From Bacteroides congonensis (GTDB lineage Bacteria; Bacteroidota; Bacteroidia; Bacteroidales; Bacteroidaceae), in contig NZ_FQXY01000011.1 in NCBI RefSeq assembly GCF_900130125.1, positions 124,001 to 188,000 on the forward strand: 64,000 bases of DNA. Reading direction: 5' to 3'. Both the position numbers and the translations under genes were made by a program. The notes below the pieces were generated by a model. That model did not search any database and had not been told where the DNA came from. It was given only the letters and a program-made list of their open reading frames with translations. Each line of letters opens with the position of its first letter. Position 1 is the first letter of the stretch. This document shows positions 51,571 through 59,914 of the stretch, one piece after another.

Positions 51571-54500
51571 GCCAGTCCGGTTTTCTGAATATATAAATGG
51601 TGTTTGATGTATATTTGTCGTTGGGTATGGTTTCGACGTTCATGCCGCAGGTTGCCGCTATCTCCCGCAGTTGGGCTTCCGTGGTGAAGGACAACTCTTC
51701 GGTAGTCCGGTTGAAATTGAAGATGCGCGTGGACAGTAGCTCTGTGAACCGGGTCAGGCGGTGCTTGGAAGTGTTGGCGGAGTTTCCGTCACGTATAATC
51801 ATCATTCCTTGCGGGCGTAGCCGGCCGGCACATTTCAACAGCAATGACCGTTGATGTTCATAACTCATATAGTGCAGCATATCGTTCAGGATAAACACGT
51901 CGCTTTCCGGCAACGGATATTCAAGTGCGTTGCCGTGCCTGAACTGAAGGCGGTCGCCGCGCAACCATCCGTGCTGTGCTACGGCTATTTTGTCCTCGTC
52001 ATAGTCGATGCCCAGAATATTCCGGTCGTCGGACAGCAGGGAGAGCATGTAGCATAACGGGCCGAATCCGCAGCCTATGTCCGTGATTTGTCCCTGAGTG
52101 GGAATCAGCCGGTTGAACAACCGGTAATTTCCTTCCATCTTCACCTTGATGCGGATATACCATTCCACGATAGGGCCTTTGTAGATATAGTTCTGGATAA
52201 GCGCCTCATAAAAAGCGGGGTTGTCCGTTGTATTCTTTTCCCGGCAGATACGCGCATACTCCTGTTTCATATAGGTGGATATGCGTTTGGTACGCTCCTG
52301 ATAGGTAGCTCCGAAAGACGGGTCACCTGCGGGTATGCGCGGAAGTATCTCCGTATAGATGATTCCTTTGCGGACATTGAAAGGCTGCGCTTTGGCAATA
52401 ATCTTGTCATTGCCGTATAGCAGAATCGGGAGAATATCCAGTTGCAGCGTTTCCGCCAGATAAAACGCTCCTTTGTGGAAACGCTTCATCTTTCCGTTAT
52501 AGGTACGTGTACCTTCGGGGAAGACAGCAATGGAATAACCTTCTTCCACCTTTTTCTTCATCCGTTCTATATATTGTTCGTATCCTTCACCTATATAATA
52601 GAAATCGGCATAGCGGATGATGGCTCCGAAGAAAGGGGAATGCCATACCCAGTGATTGGTCATCATCAGGACTTTGGACGAAAGAGACAGCAACACGAGA
52701 ATATCAATAAACGACTGGTGGTTGGCAATGATAATGGCCGGACGGTCAAACCTTTCGTTGGTTTTGTTGATATGTTCCTTTTTGACGGCGGTAGCCAATA
52801 ATAGAATCCCTTTGCAGGTAATCTGTATCAGGCGGCAGACGAAATGCTGCTTGCTGCTCTTGCGTACGGGAACCAGATAGAGCAAGGCTATCAATATCCG
52901 GAGAAGGATACATCCGATAAAGAAGAGCAGAAAGAGCGCGACAGTCCGTAGCAGCCCGATAAGCGTATAAGGCGGTAACCCTTTGGATGCCGGGGCTGCA
53001 ATGAAGAACCGGAAGATAAGCGGCTGGATGGTATAGGCTACCAACACCACTGCTATCATTCCAAGTATGGAAATCAGTGAAATAGATTGCAAGGCCGGAT
53101 GCTTGGCGAAAACGAGCGCACCCATTCCGACCACCGTAGTGAAGGCAGAGAAGAAGATGGCTGTTTTGTGCGAGTTCAGTACTTTCTGGCCTGTACGGTA
53201 CTTGTTCTGCAATCCGTCCATAATGAAAATACTGAAATCATCACCGATACCGAATATAAAGGTAGACAGGATGATATTGATGATATTGAACTCAATCCCC
53301 AGGATTCCCATCAGCCCGAGGATAATCACCCAACTGACCAGCATCGGGAGAAAACTCATCAACGTAAGTTCGATACGTCCGTAAGAGAACCACAAGGCAA
53401 AGAATATCAGGAAAGAAGAAAGATACAGAATCAGGTAGAAGTCATCATTGATGGCGGACACCCATTTGTTGGCAAAGTAGGAACGGTCGAAGATGACGAC
53501 ATCCCGGTCTTTGTTGAAATGCGCATATACCGCTTCTTTATTTGTCTCGCTAATCCGTATCTGGCTGATAAGCATCGTTATGGAATCAGCCGATGTCTGC
53601 CATTCATTCAATAGCTTGCCGGATAAATCGTCCTCTTGGGAAGAGTAATGATATTCGCCGAAAGGCCGGGCGAGCCATTGGCAGAAGCCGTCGAAACTTC
53701 CGGGACGGAAGCGGTATTCGGCAGCGGATGCTTCCAGATGCTCGCGAACCTGTTCCTTCCTCTCATTCGTCCAGTAATCTTCCCATTTCTTCAGGCGTTT
53801 CTGCTGTTCTTGCGGGGAGATAAGGAATTGTGAGGCGGAAGCGTACTCTTTAATCAGCCCTTGTTCTTTCAAGGTAGATAGCTTCCGGTTGGTCGCTGCA
53901 TAGGTTTCAGTAGCTCCGACCATATCTTTGCCTACGCTGACAAAGAGGACTGTCTTTTCATGGCTGTCGAAGAGGTGCAGCAGTTTCTCTTCCGATTGTT
54001 TGAGATGTTGAGGCTCGTAGTTGAGACTCATCATATCGTTGTTGAACCCTACTTTCTGTGAGGTAAACAGGCAGATGACGGTGACAAGGGCGATGCCCCC
54101 GACCAGCCATTTATTCTTATCGAAAGAATAAGCGTTTATTTTCTCTATGATACGTAATACACGCCCTTGCTTCACATCTGCCTGTCCCTTTAGGAAATGA
54201 GGCAGGTAAATCAGGCAGAAAAGAGTAGTGCCCACCAGTGCCAGGGAAGCGAACAGACCGAAGTCGCGCAGCAGGTCGGAACTAGTGAATATCAGTCCCA
54301 GAAATGCCCCGATGGTCGTAAAACTGCCTACCGTCAGCGGGTAAGCGATTTCTTTAATCAGTTGTTGCACCGTGGATACATGATTTTGATGCGCCAGCAT
54401 ATGGATGGAATAGCTGAGTGCGATACCCATCACCGCCGAGCCGGCTCCTACGGCAATAGCTGAAATGCTTCCTTTGATAAAGAAAATCAGGAACAGGGCA

Positions 54501-55429
54501 AACAGTCCGCCGAACAGTACAGGGGTAATAATCAAAGGTATCGACCTCTTCCGTTTGAAGACGAATGAGATGAATACAATGATGATGAGCAGTGCAATAG
54601 TAGAGGTCAGTATAGTGTCCTTTTTTATCTGTCGGGCGTTGTAGACTCCTACTGAAGGACCACCGAAATATTCCGCCCGAATCACAGGAGACTCACTTTG
54701 TACGTGCCGGAGTTCTTCTTCCAGTATTCTGACGAGTTCGTCATTCTTTCCAGTGCTTCCTGTGCTGAATACCGGAGTGATGAACATCAATAAGGTAGAA
54801 CCGTCTTTGGAGAAGATATGTTCGTTGTAGATTTCGTAGTTGGCTTCCAACTGGAAATCCTGTAAGTGCTTCAGGGCTTCACTGCCAAGTCCGAGCGGGT
54901 CTCTGAGGATATAGCTTCTTAATGCAATGCCGGCAGGAGAAAGAAGGTTGGTATAATTCTTCTGCATGGCGGCGTGTATTCCCTTTTGCGTCAGCAGGGT
55001 GTCGAACCGCTGGTAATCCGTGTCTGTCAGGAAGAGTGGGAGATGGTCGTAAACGAAGTCGGTGGCTCCGCTGACGAGATTCTGGTCTACTTGTGCGAAG
55101 ATATTTTTTATCAGTGTCCCGCCTGCTTTTCCGGTCAGAGATTGTTGCAGTTGTCCGGCTGCTTCAATCAGGGAATCCGGTTCTACGGCATTACACGTAT
55201 CCGCAGAGGAGAGCATGACAATGATTTTGTCCTTAATCTTGAGATTATCAAAAACCTTGATGGTATTCTGTGAATCTTTGGTGTCGGGGAAGAACTGTGT
55301 GATGTTCTCTTCAAACTTCACTTGCAGGGCAAAGTAGCCCATGAACAGGATACAGCAGATGAGGGACAGGTAGAACAGAATCTTGTGTCTTTCAAAATAA
55401 TCATATAGTCCGATAAAAAACTGGGTCAT
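51563..55429 (-). CDS. MMPL exporter - acyltransferase - methyltransferase fusion
   Basis: A single 1,288-residue frame with three domains. (1) An RND/MMPL-type exporter, about residues 1-850: a first helix (ILFYLSLICCILFMGYFAL), a periplasmic loop, helices with IALSYSIHMLAHQNHVST, a second loop, and a second helix bundle with FIFGIGDDFSIFIMDGL. (2) A PlsC-type acyltransferase, about 880-1085: NHQSFIDILVLL (NHx4D, near 902) and VFPEGTRTYNG (near 970). (3) A class I SAM methyltransferase, about 1105-1288: ITDIGCGFGPLCYMLSLLSD (near 1116) and LNDMLHYMSYEHQ. Start and stop overlap the adjacent genes by 4 and 8 nt. It likely flips, acylates and methylates the pathway lipid at the inner membrane. 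Confidence 0.9.
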   Translation of the reverse strand: MTQFFIGLYDYFERHKILFYLSLICCILFMGYFALQVKFEENITQFFPDTKDSQNTIKVFDNLKIKDKIIVMLSSADTCNAVEPDSLIEAAGQLQQSLTGKAGGTLIKNIFAQVDQNLVSGATDFVYDHLPLFLTDTDYQRFDTLLTQKGIHAAMQKNYTNLLSPAGIALRSYILRDPLGLGSEALKHLQDFQLEANYEIYNEHIFSKDGSTLLMFITPVFSTGSTGKNDELVRILEEELRHVQSESPVIRAEYFGGPSVGVYNARQIKKDTILTSTIALLIIIVFISFVFKRKRSIPLIITPVLFGGLFALFLIFFIKGSISAIAVGAGSAVMGIALSYSIHMLAHQNHVSTVQQLIKEIAYPLTVGSFTTIGAFLGLIFTSSDLLRDFGLFASLALVGTTLFCLIYLPHFLKGQADVKQGRVLRIIEKINAYSFDKNKWLVGGIALVTVICLFTSQKVGFNNDMMSLNYEPQHLKQSEEKLLHLFDSHEKTVLFVSVGKDMVGATETYAATNRKLSTLKEQGLIKEYASASQFLISPQEQQKRLKKWEDYWTNERKEQVREHLEASAAEYRFRPGSFDGFCQWLARPFGEYHYSSQEDDLSGKLLNEWQTSADSITMLISQIRISETNKEAVYAHFNKDRDVVIFDRSYFANKWVSAINDDFYLILYLSSFLIFFALWFSYGRIELTLMSFLPMLVSWVIILGLMGILGIEFNIINIILSTFIFGIGDDFSIFIMDGLQNKYRTGQKVLNSHKTAIFFSAFTTVVGMGALVFAKHPALQSISLISILGMIAVVLVAYTIQPLIFRFFIAAPASKGLPPYTLIGLLRTVALFLLFFIGCILLRILIALLYLVPVRKSSKQHFVCRLIQITCKGILLLATAVKKEHINKTNERFDRPAIIIANHQSFIDILVLLSLSSKVLMMTNHWVWHSPFFGAIIRYADFYYIGEGYEQYIERMKKKVEEGYSIAVFPEGTRTYNGKMKRFHKGAFYLAETLQLDILPILLYGNDKIIAKAQPFNVRKGIIYTEILPRIPAGDPSFGATYQERTKRISTYMKQEYARICREKNTTDNPAFYEALIQNYIYKGPIVEWYIRIKVKMEGNYRLFNRLIPTQGQITDIGCGFGPLCYMLSLLSDDRNILGIDYDEDKIAVAQHGWLRGDRLQFRHGNALEYPLPESDVFILNDMLHYMSYEHQRSLLLKCAGRLRPQGMMIIRDGNSANTSKHRLTRFTELLSTRIFNFNRTTEELSFTTEAQLREIAATCGMNVETIPNDKYTSNTIYIFRKPDWHE

Positions 55430-56616
55430 ATCTTTTTTCTCCTACAAGTCGTGAGCAGGGCGAACGAAATGACTCCCGCTACCAGGCTGCAAACGACTGC
55501 AAAGATAATACTTCCTATCAAATATTGCTCTATGACTGATTTTACATTTGCGAAAGAGAGTTCATTTAAGTGCAGGTTGACGGGTTCGCCCAGCACTTTG
55601 CATCCGGTTGCGTAACTTCCGTACAGCAAAAACGGAATCATCGGGGGGATACTGATGTTGGCCGCTACAATAGCGATGACTTTGTTCAGCCGGAGCAGAT
55701 GTGCCAGAAACAGGGTTATCAGCATTTGGTATCCCCATGCCGGAACGATGCCCATGAATACTCCGAGTGTGATGGCTGCCGTGATTCGCAGGTTGGATTC
55801 CGGTGAATGGATGACATGTTCGGAGAAAAAACGCTTGCAGTTCTTCCAGGTCAGTTTGCGGAGAAAGTTGCGGGGGATAATCCACAAGAAAGTGATAAAT
55901 ACCAGTACCGTATTCAGGATGCTGATACGGGTGAAATCCCTGAACGGGCGGAAATGCGAAACCCGCTCTTCTTGTGGCGGATAATAGACATGTACCGGTA
56001 TGTTTTTGACTGCGATATCTCCCCATGCCGCGAAAACAAGGGCTTCCAGTTCAAATTCATACTTGGCGGTATAATACCATTTGTCGACATTCATCCGTTG
56101 CAATGGATACAGGCGGTAACCGGATTGTGTATCCTGCAGCTTGATTCCCGTTTCGAGGGTGAACCAGAAGTTGGAGAATTTATTGGCAAATGTATTCTTT
56201 CCCGGCATATTGTCCGAAGCAAGGTTACGCGAACCTACCAGCAGGGTATCCGGTTCCTTTTCGATGGCTTCGATGAACGAAGGGATATCCGAAGCGAAGT
56301 GCTGCCCGTCCGAATCAATGGTGATGGCATAGCGGAAGCCTTGTGCCTTTGCGTGGCAGAGTCCATGTTTCAAGGCTATCCCTTTTCCTTGGTTGGCGGG
56401 GTGGGTGATGACTTGCAGGTTGGCTTCCCGACTGAGTATCCCGGCTGTTTCGTCCGTCGAACCGTCATTGACGACGAGAATGTCCGGTGCATAGGAGCGT
56501 ACACTCTCTATGACATCCGCCAATGTCTTGCCGTTGTTGTAACTTGGGATGATAACGATAATCCCCAATTGTTTCAACTTCTCGTGCCAGTAGGCTGTAC
56601 TTTGCGGCTCCTTCAT
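55426..56616 (-). CDS. GT2 glycosyltransferase fused to DUF2062
   Basis: Family 2 glycosyltransferase joined to a DUF2062 membrane domain. The start chosen is ATG 56616 (MKEPQSTAYWHEKLKQLG), because it makes an ATGA overlap with the dehydratase stop; the longer frame begins at 56658. It has about 396 residues. The GT-A part (1-230) shows IVIIPSYNNGKTLADVIESV, ILVVNDGSTDETAGIL (metal DxD-type region TIDSDGQH) and ASDNMPGKNTFANKFSNFWF. The membrane part (about 230-396) has LVFITFLWIIPRNFL and the DUF2062 core GVFMGIVPAWGYQMLITLFL. It resembles polyprenol-phosphate-mannose-synthase-type enzymes; the sugar and acceptor are unknown. Confidence 0.88.
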   Translation of the reverse strand: MKEPQSTAYWHEKLKQLGIIVIIPSYNNGKTLADVIESVRSYAPDILVVNDGSTDETAGILSREANLQVITHPANQGKGIALKHGLCHAKAQGFRYAITIDSDGQHFASDIPSFIEAIEKEPDTLLVGSRNLASDNMPGKNTFANKFSNFWFTLETGIKLQDTQSGYRLYPLQRMNVDKWYYTAKYEFELEALVFAAWGDIAVKNIPVHVYYPPQEERVSHFRPFRDFTRISILNTVLVFITFLWIIPRNFLRKLTWKNCKRFFSEHVIHSPESNLRITAAITLGVFMGIVPAWGYQMLITLFLAHLLRLNKVIAIVAANISIPPMIPFLLYGSYATGCKVLGEPVNLHLNELSFANVKSVIEQYLIGSIIFAVVCSLVAGVISFALLTTCRRKKI

Positions 56617-57008
56617 GCTTTCGTTGAGGTAAGTACGGCTTTCAGTTTGATAAAACATTCGTTTTCTGCGGTTCCTTCCATCTTAGCAGTACCTTCCGCC
56701 TGCAACTGAAGTTTGCCTTCTTCCATATCTTTGAGGGTCAGCGTTACTGACAGGCACGGTGTCTTTACAGGATTGACGACTGACAGGAACTTGCATGAAG
56801 ATACTTGCGTATATTGCAACTTTTGCCGGCGGATACCTTCAGTACATTCTTTGATAAGTTGCAGCAGACAGACTCCGGGAACTACCGGATGTTCCGGAAA
56901 GTGTCCCTGATAAATAGCGTGTTCCGGATTCAGTTCTACCCGGATAGTCCAGGTGATTGAGTCCGGTGATTCGGAAGAGAGAAGCGTATAGAAGTTATCA
57001 AGTAGCAT
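56613..57008 (-). CDS. FabZ-like hotdog dehydratase
   Basis: 131 residues with the FabA/FabZ (3-hydroxyacyl-ACP dehydratase) pattern: HAIYQGHFPEHPVVPGVCLLQ, which contains the catalytic His and the proline-glycine turn. The core helix is LLQLIKECTEGI. The rest of the chain is shorter than FabZ and less conserved, as in the ApeI/ApeP-type dehydratases of aryl-polyene clusters. It would remove water from a 3-hydroxyacyl-ACP to make the conjugated double bonds. 3 nt separate it from the lipoprotein gene upstream. Confidence 0.85.
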   Translation of the reverse strand: MLLDNFYTLLSSESPDSITWTIRVELNPEHAIYQGHFPEHPVVPGVCLLQLIKECTEGIRRQKLQYTQVSSCKFLSVVNPVKTPCLSVTLTLKDMEEGKLQLQAEGTAKMEGTAENECFIKLKAVLTSTKA

Positions 57009-57011
57009 ATA

Positions 57012-57572
57012 TTAAATCTCTTTAGATAGTTTGTCCAGGCGAATTGTCAATCGTATCCATGGATGCTTTATTTTTATTTGTACCGGGTCGCCCGGAATAT
57101 TGCCCGTGATGTATAAAACAGATTTCCCGAAGCCTTTCCCACTGGCTCTTTTTTCCGTCGAACCGTCTTTGGACATCTTCGCACGAATACTTTTCTCGCT
57201 TAGAAACAGGCGTTTGAAGTCCATCTCCAGAAGTTTCAGTACCTTTTCTTTCTGCATGGGTTCGATGCAACTGTTGACATTGAACTTGCCATCTTGAAGG
57301 GAGAAGTCGAAAAGGCTTAGCCCGAAATAGGTGGACGCCACTATCCGGATTTCATTGTCGGGCATACGGCGTACTATCAGCATGCCGCTCATATGATGTT
57401 TCATGAAGTCCAACTGGATATTATACTTTTGCGAGCTTTCTCCTTTTGCCAGTTCGATAGCAGGCGGCACTATGCTGCCTTCCCCGCTTATGCGCGGAGA
57501 ACAGGAAACCGATAACTGCATCACTAGGAAAAGCAGAACCGTCCGACTAACGAATCGCAAACTTCGTCTCAT
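57012..57572 (-). CDS. Lipoprotein of the polyene operon (DUF3261-like)
   Basis: 186 residues with a lipoprotein signal (TVLLFLVMQLSVSCSPR, Cys near 24). The mature chain is beta-rich with no known catalytic motif: YNIQLDFMKHHMSGMLIVRR, FGLSLFDFSLQDGKFNVNSC. Position next to a LolA-like gene and size match the DUF3261 lipoproteins that accompany aryl-polyene clusters, where it would help localise the product at the outer membrane. It overlaps the LolA-like gene by 26 nt. Family assignment is from context and general resemblance. Confidence 0.75.
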   Translation of the reverse strand: MRRSLRFVSRTVLLFLVMQLSVSCSPRISGEGSIVPPAIELAKGESSQKYNIQLDFMKHHMSGMLIVRRMPDNEIRIVASTYFGLSLFDFSLQDGKFNVNSCIEPMQKEKVLKLLEMDFKRLFLSEKSIRAKMSKDGSTEKRASGKGFGKSVLYITGNIPGDPVQIKIKHPWIRLTIRLDKLSKEI

Positions 57573-58182
57573 TCTTCAGGGAGTTGAATTTTTTGTTATA
57601 GAATTCGTATTCGGTATAATTCGTGGCTGTTTCGGACAGGCGGAGTTTGTGTACCGACATATCTTTCTTGTCGAGGTAGATTTCTATCCCGGTGATATAG
57701 GCTTGTACGGCTTTATTGACCGGCTTTATCTTGACCAGGTAGAATTGTGCATCTTCAAAGTATGCCAGTTGGTAGTTGGATGACATTTTGGAGAGGTCGC
57801 CTATCATGCAGGCGGTCAGCATATCCTGCATCTGTCCCATCATCTTGTTGGCGCTCAAGTTCATGATGTTTTTCTTGCCGTCCGAAACGATTTTGAGCTT
57901 ACTGCCGTTTATCACAATGAGATAGTCCATCGGGCGGAAATATTCCATGCAGATTTTATTGCTCTTCTGGTAGTAGAACTTCCCTTTGGAAGTAACTTTT
58001 TCGTCGAATATGTCGAGGTATTTCACTTGCGTGAAATCACTTTCGATAGATTGTACGGTCTGTGCTTCTTCTGCCAGGCGTTTCTCAAAATCCTGAAGTT
58101 GCGTCAACTTCTTCATGCCTTGCGCATGGGCAGAGACAACGGACAGAAAGATAAGTAATGTATATGTAACTAAAGTTCTCAT
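57547..58182 (-). CDS. LolA-like outer-membrane lipoprotein carrier
   Basis: Periplasmic LolA-fold carrier, 211 residues. Signal peptide TLVTYTLLIFLSVVSAHA, cleavage before QG. Core: RLAEEAQTVQSIESDFTQVK (the usual start of LolA domains), TSKGKFYYQKSNKICMEYFR and SANKMMGQMQDMLTACMIGD. This is the cluster-specific paralogue type found in polyene operons (ApeL in E. coli, by recollection), probably moving the finished lipid from inner to outer membrane. It overlaps the DUF3261-like gene. Confidence 0.88.
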   Translation of the reverse strand: MRTLVTYTLLIFLSVVSAHAQGMKKLTQLQDFEKRLAEEAQTVQSIESDFTQVKYLDIFDEKVTSKGKFYYQKSNKICMEYFRPMDYLIVINGSKLKIVSDGKKNIMNLSANKMMGQMQDMLTACMIGDLSKMSSNYQLAYFEDAQFYLVKIKPVNKAVQAYITGIEIYLDKKDMSVHKLRLSETATNYTEYEFYNKKFNSLKNETKFAIR

Positions 58183-58193
58183 ACGTTTTTATT

Positions 58194-58874
58194 TTATGCC
58201 AATAGTTCGTCCAGCCGGACAACGGTGTATTCCTGTTCTTTCAGTAAATCCAGTATCTGTTTCACCAGTTGCCCGCTGTTTGGCATCCGGTCGTGCAGCA
58301 AGATAATAGAACCAGGTTTAATACCTTTCCGGATTCTGTCGAGTACTTTGTCCGGTGACGGCTGTTGGGTATCCAGTGTACGGATGTTCCATCCTATAGA
58401 GGTGTAACCCAATTGCCGGACGGCTTTCGCAATCGTCGGATTGGTGACTCCGAATGGCGGACGAAACAAAGTTACCGGCTGCGAAGTTACTCGTTCTAGT
58501 TCAGACTGACAAGTTTGCAGGTCTTTTTTCATTCTGGAGAGTCCGTATAGCGGGAATAAACCGGAATGGGTAAATGAATGATTTCCAATTAGATGCCCTT
58601 CCACTACCATTTGCTGCAACAGTTTTTCATTTCCTTTTACCTTGTGTCCGATACAGAAGAAACAGGCTGTTGCTTGCTGTTCTTTCAGTATTTGCAGTAC
58701 TTTCGGAGTCTGTATCGGGTCGGGACCGTCGTCAAAAGTCAAGGCTACTACCTTTTCTCCAGTAGGCTTTCTGCAAAACGAGCGGAGATAAATCCCCGAC
58801 CGAATGCTATAAGAAGCATAGACGAGAAAAGACAGTATCAACAATGAACCAAGTACGATACAGGTGATAATCAT
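58194..58874 (-). CDS. NodB-type polysaccharide deacetylase
   Basis: 226 residues. A membrane segment at about 1-20 (MIITCIVLGSLLILSFLVYA) is followed by the NodB domain. All five motifs are present: VVALTFDDGPDPIQT (catalytic Asp plus metal Asp), GNHSFTHSGL (metal His pair), LFRPPFGVTNP, IGWNIRTLDTQ and IILLHDRMPN. It is therefore a complete metal-dependent deacetylase, anchored to the inner membrane and facing the periplasm. It overlaps the Cys-less ketosynthase gene by 4 nt, so it is part of the pathway. Its substrate could be an N-acetylated sugar added by the GT2 enzyme at 55426 (inference). Confidence 0.93.
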   Translation of the reverse strand: MIITCIVLGSLLILSFLVYASYSIRSGIYLRSFCRKPTGEKVVALTFDDGPDPIQTPKVLQILKEQQATACFFCIGHKVKGNEKLLQQMVVEGHLIGNHSFTHSGLFPLYGLSRMKKDLQTCQSELERVTSQPVTLFRPPFGVTNPTIAKAVRQLGYTSIGWNIRTLDTQQPSPDKVLDRIRKGIKPGSIILLHDRMPNSGQLVKQILDLLKEQEYTVVRLDELLA

Positions 58875-59908
58875 ACGCTTTTCCGGATTAGAATCAAAGA
58901 ATGATTGATGGAGTGGTGATGATTATAAATCAGTATATTCGTAGGAGTAGTGCAGTTTTCCGATTCTTTCACTACTTTCCATACGGCATACGATGAGGCG
59001 GTAGGATACTCGCCACATTCGTCTTTGAAGCTGAGATGCATACTTTCCGGGAAGAGGTTTGTTTCGAGTTTCTCATAAATGGCATTACTTTCAGAGGTGA
59101 TTGCTTGATTCAATGGCACATCTTTTTCAGATATGATTGTCTGCTTCGAAGAATTATCCTGCCAGGATTGTTGCTTATTCTTTCCGGTCATAAACCACTG
59201 AATATCCCGGCTATTTAATCCATTCCGTTGCAGAAAACGCATAATCCGGTTTTGGATTTCTTCTGTCGTTTGCTGCCCGGCGAAAGTTTCTATCCCTTTT
59301 ATTTCAGCGAGCGGGTGTTCTCCGACTTCCCGGCTCAACAGGAAAAACTGCGCGCCTTCTCCGGCTTCTATTCCTTTTAGTATCCCCAGTCGCTGTTGGA
59401 TGGCGTGACTGGTATCCGTCATTTCGTCCATGGCTCCTACCAGTATATGCCCGCTTCCTTCCCCAATCTTCATCATGGCATCCAGCAAAGCACTTTCGAA
59501 ACTTAGACCTCGGTGTACATAAGTCATGTTGTAGGCATGTATCCCACGTATCAGGGCGATTTGCGCACCGATTGTATTGAATGTCGACTGGATGAAGGGG
59601 GTAGGGTTCAGCATCCGTTCTTCATTGTCTATCAGTGTGTTCAGAAACTTTTCCGTATCGACCAGGCAGCCTAGTCCTGTGGCTGTGATAATTCCCTGTA
59701 TCTCTTCGGGCGGCAGTCCGCCTATACATTCTAATCCACAGGCTACCCCCATTTTTACGATACGGCTCATGCGTCTGCGTAAGGTCGGATTGGTAATGAT
59801 ATTCTTATAATCAGGCTCACAGGCTTGGAGATAAGGACGGCTGTCATTCCGTTTTCCTTGAGGATGAATCGAGGCGATGCGTTGGATATAGACTGGCTGC
59901 ATAGACAT
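58871..59908 (-). CDS. Ketosynthase-like protein without catalytic Cys (chain-length-factor type)
   Basis: 345 residues with a thiolase-type fold (recognisable blocks NPTPFIQSTFNTIGAQIALI and GEGSGHILVGAMDEMTDTSH). At the position of the nucleophile elbow the sequence reads YVHRGLSFESALLDAM, so the Cys is absent; the two His motifs of active ketosynthases are also not visible. That is the pattern of chain-length factors such as ApeC of aryl-polyene synthases, which pair with an active ketosynthase. The active partner is the gene directly upstream (59915). The length is about 80 residues shorter than an active KS. Confidence 0.85.
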   Translation of the reverse strand: MSMQPVYIQRIASIHPQGKRNDSRPYLQACEPDYKNIITNPTLRRRMSRIVKMGVACGLECIGGLPPEEIQGIITATGLGCLVDTEKFLNTLIDNEERMLNPTPFIQSTFNTIGAQIALIRGIHAYNMTYVHRGLSFESALLDAMMKIGEGSGHILVGAMDEMTDTSHAIQQRLGILKGIEAGEGAQFFLLSREVGEHPLAEIKGIETFAGQQTTEEIQNRIMRFLQRNGLNSRDIQWFMTGKNKQQSWQDNSSKQTIISEKDVPLNQAITSESNAIYEKLETNLFPESMHLSFKDECGEYPTASSYAVWKVVKESENCTTPTNILIYNHHHSINHSLILIRKSV

Positions 59909-59914
59909 AATAAC

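Noticed and set aside
55807..56709. 300-codon plus-strand ORF over the glycosyltransferase gene
   Set aside because: Antisense shadow; the minus-strand GT2 frame has all family motifs and the ORF has none.
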